A stretch of DNA of 64,000 nucleotides, taken from Candidatus Aalborgicola bjergmarkensis. GTDB taxonomy: Bacteria; Pseudomonadota; Gammaproteobacteria; Burkholderiales; Burkholderiaceae_C. Under the pieces are notes generated by a model that saw only the letters and a program-made list of their open reading frames with translations, ran no database searches and was not told the DNA's origin. Shown here one piece after another: positions 62,372 to 64,000 of the stretch. Position 1 is the first letter of the stretch. Each line of letters opens with the position of its first letter. The translations under genes and the position numbers were made by a program. The stretch spans positions 310,001 through 374,000 of the forward strand of contig JADJFE010000001.1 in assembly GCA_016708725.1 (NCBI GenBank), written 5' to 3'.

Positions 62372-62410
62372 TTCCTGCCAACCCGGCCAAAACCAAAGCG
62401 CTCCTGATGC

Positions 62411-62598
62411 AATAGCTGCACCCGCTTATCCCATAAGGCTTATAGCCCGATTTGCCATGCAAAAACAGCCGAAAACGGCCCGTTTTGATGCCCCATGGCG
62501 GTATCAGCATCGTCTTGACCCGTCTTGACCCGTTTTGAAGGGCAAAATTCAAGGCAAATATGGCTGTACGCCTTATGCACCAAGCGGGAGTAGCTATG
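62411..62598. repeat. Inverted-repeat element R1, copy 6 (outside the glucan-synthase array)
   Basis: AATAGCTGCACCCGCTTATC and the complement of ACCAAGCGGGAGTAGCTAT, with CGTTTTGATGCCCCATGGCG and a small internal duplication of GTCTTGACCC. It shows that R1 is a stand-alone dispersed element lying here between convergent genes. Confidence 0.85.
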
Positions 62599-62609
62599 TT
62601 TTTTGACCG

Positions 62610-63827
62610 CTACTCATGCCGTAGCGCTTCAATCGGGTCCATGCGGGCGGCGCGCTGCGCCGGGAAGTAGCCAAACACCACGCCAATACCGGCAGAGAAC
62701 ACAAACGACAGTACATTGATCTGCACGTCAAACGCATACGGCACATCCATATAGATGGCTAACAGGTACGAGGCCACGGTGGCAATCAGGATGCCAACCA
62801 GTCCCCCCAGGGCCGACAGCACCACCGATTCAATCAGAAACTGCAGCAATACCTCGTGCTCCAGCGCGCCGATGGCCAGGCGCAGTCCGATTTCGCGCGT
62901 GCGCTCGGTGACGCTGACGAGCATGATGTTCATGATGCCAATCCCTCCCACCAGCAGGCTCACTGCGGCCACCGCCCCCAGCAGACTGGTGAGCACACCC
63001 ATGGTGCTGGAAAGGGTTTCGGCCAGTTGCTGGGTGTCGAAGATATTGAAGTTATCGTCTTCGCCCTCCGAAATCTTGCGCCGTTCGCGTAGCAACTGCG
63101 TCAGACTGGCTTTGAGGGGTTTGCTGTCGCTGCCTTCCTGCATGGAGACCATCAGCATGCTGACTTTGCGGCTGCCGGTCACACGGCGCTGCAGCGTGTT
63201 GAGTGGCAACAGCACGGTGTCGTCCTGGTCGCCGTTGCCGCCCTGGCCCTTGGCCACCAGAATGCCGACCACTTCACAGGAGAACTTTTTGATGCGCAAG
63301 GACTGGCCCAGACCCGTTTTGCCCAGCGTTCCCCCGAAGATTTCACGGCGCACGGTCTCGCCCAGAATGCACACCGCAGCACCACCCAGTTGTTCGTCGT
63401 CGGCAAACACACGGCCACTGGCAAGCACCCAGTTGCCGGTTTCGAACCAGTCATTGGTACTGCCAACAACACTGGTGGACCAGTTACGCCCGTTGGCGAC
63501 CACCGTCGCCGTGGTGCGCGCCACCGGTGCAGCCGCCGCTACGCCGCCAATTTCTGCCGCAATCGACACGGCATCCGCCTCGGTGAACTGTGGCACCCCA
63601 CCGCCTCCACCACCCCCGCCGCCATGACGCTGCCCCGGTGTCACCATCAGCAAATTGGTGCCCAATCCCGAAATCTTGGCGCCAATGGACATCGTGGCCC
63701 CATTGCCCAGGGTGACCATGGTGATGACCGCAGAAACCCCGATCACGATGCCCAGCATGGTGAGAAAGGAGCGCAGCAGGTTGCGCTGCACCGAACGCAG
63801 GGCCAGCATGAAAACACTGTAAAGCAT
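62610..63827 (-). CDS. MacB-type ABC transporter permease
   Basis: 405 residues. TM1 region LLRSFLTMLGIVIGVSAVIT M, periplasmic MacB_PCD domain (about 50-260) including a nine-glycine run (RHGGGGGGGGGVPQ), and the C-terminal FtsX domain with three helices (LTSLLGAVAAVSLLVGGIGI MNIMLVSVTERTREIGLRLA IGA; VVLSALGGLVGILIATVASY; VLSFVFSAGIGVVFGYFPA). The ending AQRAARMDPIEALRHE is typical. The start overlaps the ATPase stop (ATGA), so it pairs with the upstream ATPase in a MacAB-type efflux or secretion system; the MacA/TolC parts are outside the window. Confidence 0.92.
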   Translation of the reverse strand: MLYSVFMLALRSVQRNLLRSFLTMLGIVIGVSAVITMVTLGNGATMSIGAKISGLGTNLLMVTPGQRHGGGGGGGGGVPQFTEADAVSIAAEIGGVAAAAPVARTTATVVANGRNWSTSVVGSTNDWFETGNWVLASGRVFADDEQLGGAAVCILGETVRREIFGGTLGKTGLGQSLRIKKFSCEVVGILVAKGQGGNGDQDDTVLLPLNTLQRRVTGSRKVSMLMVSMQEGSDSKPLKASLTQLLRERRKISEGEDDNFNIFDTQQLAETLSSTMGVLTSLLGAVAAVSLLVGGIGIMNIMLVSVTERTREIGLRLAIGALEHEVLLQFLIESVVLSALGGLVGILIATVASYLLAIYMDVPYAFDVQINVLSFVFSAGIGVVFGYFPAQRAARMDPIEALRHE

Positions 63828-64000
63828 CAGGTACTGCCTTCCTGCGCAATGGCATCAACTACGGCCTGTGGGGTTTGCGGGGCCTGTGTGGTTGGATGTG
63901 TATTGATCTCGTCCCTGACAATTTTTCCATCCAGAAAATGCACCATGCGCCGCGCATAAGCGGCCATATCGGGTTCGTGCGTCACCATCAGCACTGTGAT
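63827..64000 (-). CDS. ABC transporter ATP-binding protein, 3' end (runs off the window)
   Basis: The reverse strand reads ITVLMVTHEPDMAAYARRMV HFLDGKIVRDE and stops at 63827-63829. THEPDMAAYARR is the H-loop region of LolD/MacB-type ATPases. Only the last 57 codons lie in the window; the rest is beyond 64000. Overlaps the permease start by ATGA. Confidence 0.85.
   Translation of the reverse strand: MTVLMVTHEPDMAAYARRMVHFLDGKIVRDEINTHPTTQAPQTPQAVVDAIAQEGST

Noticed and set aside
1..64000. CRISPR arrays, tRNA or rRNA genes
   Set aside because: No regularly spaced short direct repeats, cloverleaf-like sequences or rRNA words were seen.

Overview
The window looks like a chromosomal stretch of a betaproteobacterium, most likely Burkholderiales of the Comamonadaceae/Rhodoferax type. 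The basis is the GC-rich coding style, the protein flavours, and the many short palindromic intergenic repeats of the AGCTAT/AAGCGGG kind that are common in that family. No rRNA, tRNA or CRISPR array was seen. The genus is an inference.

Left part (0-14 kb): a leftward cellulose-secretion operon bcsB-bcsZ-bcsC without an adjacent bcsA. It is followed by toxin-antitoxin type genes (a PIN toxin pair between two direct copies of a short repeat, a YjjJ-like HipA kinase, a VapBC pair), a periplasmic solute-binding protein and an ATPase broken by an in-frame stop.

Middle (14-44 kb): the unusual region. Five truncated copies of one cyclic-beta-glucan-synthase-like gene (GH94 part only) lie in the same orientation. 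Each is followed by the same ~180-bp inverted-repeat element. Copies 1, 2, 3 and 5 then carry a C-terminal IS91-type (HUH) transposase remnant and stop at the same terminal sequence; copy 4 lacks the remnant and keeps only a short match to that terminus. The 5' ends of all five copies differ. Unrelated cargo lies between the copies: integron-type cassettes with attC-like sites, one encoding a HEPN-like protein; a three-gene operon headed by a TIGR04255-type protein; a block with two DUF1566 proteins whose C-termini look like diversity-generating-retroelement variable regions, an NHL-repeat lipoprotein and a five-heme cytochrome, with two inverted copies of a 74-bp element at its edges; and a HigBA module. 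The layout resembles repeated one-ended rolling-circle transposition.

Right-middle (44-53 kb): a gene graveyard. An IS607-type element splits a nucleotidyltransferase gene, a decayed IS lies between 12-bp direct repeats, an IS200/IS605-type tnpB is frameshifted, and fragments of a glucan synthase and an RND pump are present. Several toxin-antitoxin modules sit among them, one reduced to an orphan antitoxin.

Right (53-64 kb): ordinary chromosomal genes. There is an HD-GYP c-di-GMP phosphodiesterase, PrlF-YhaV, a glycine-zipper/crystallin-like secreted protein, a CHASE3 hybrid histidine kinase overlapping a response regulator, a Crp/Fnr regulator, and a MacB-type ABC permease with its ATPase running off the end. 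The HD-GYP protein may act on the same second messenger that BcsB-type cellulose synthases respond to, but nothing in the sequence links the two loci directly.
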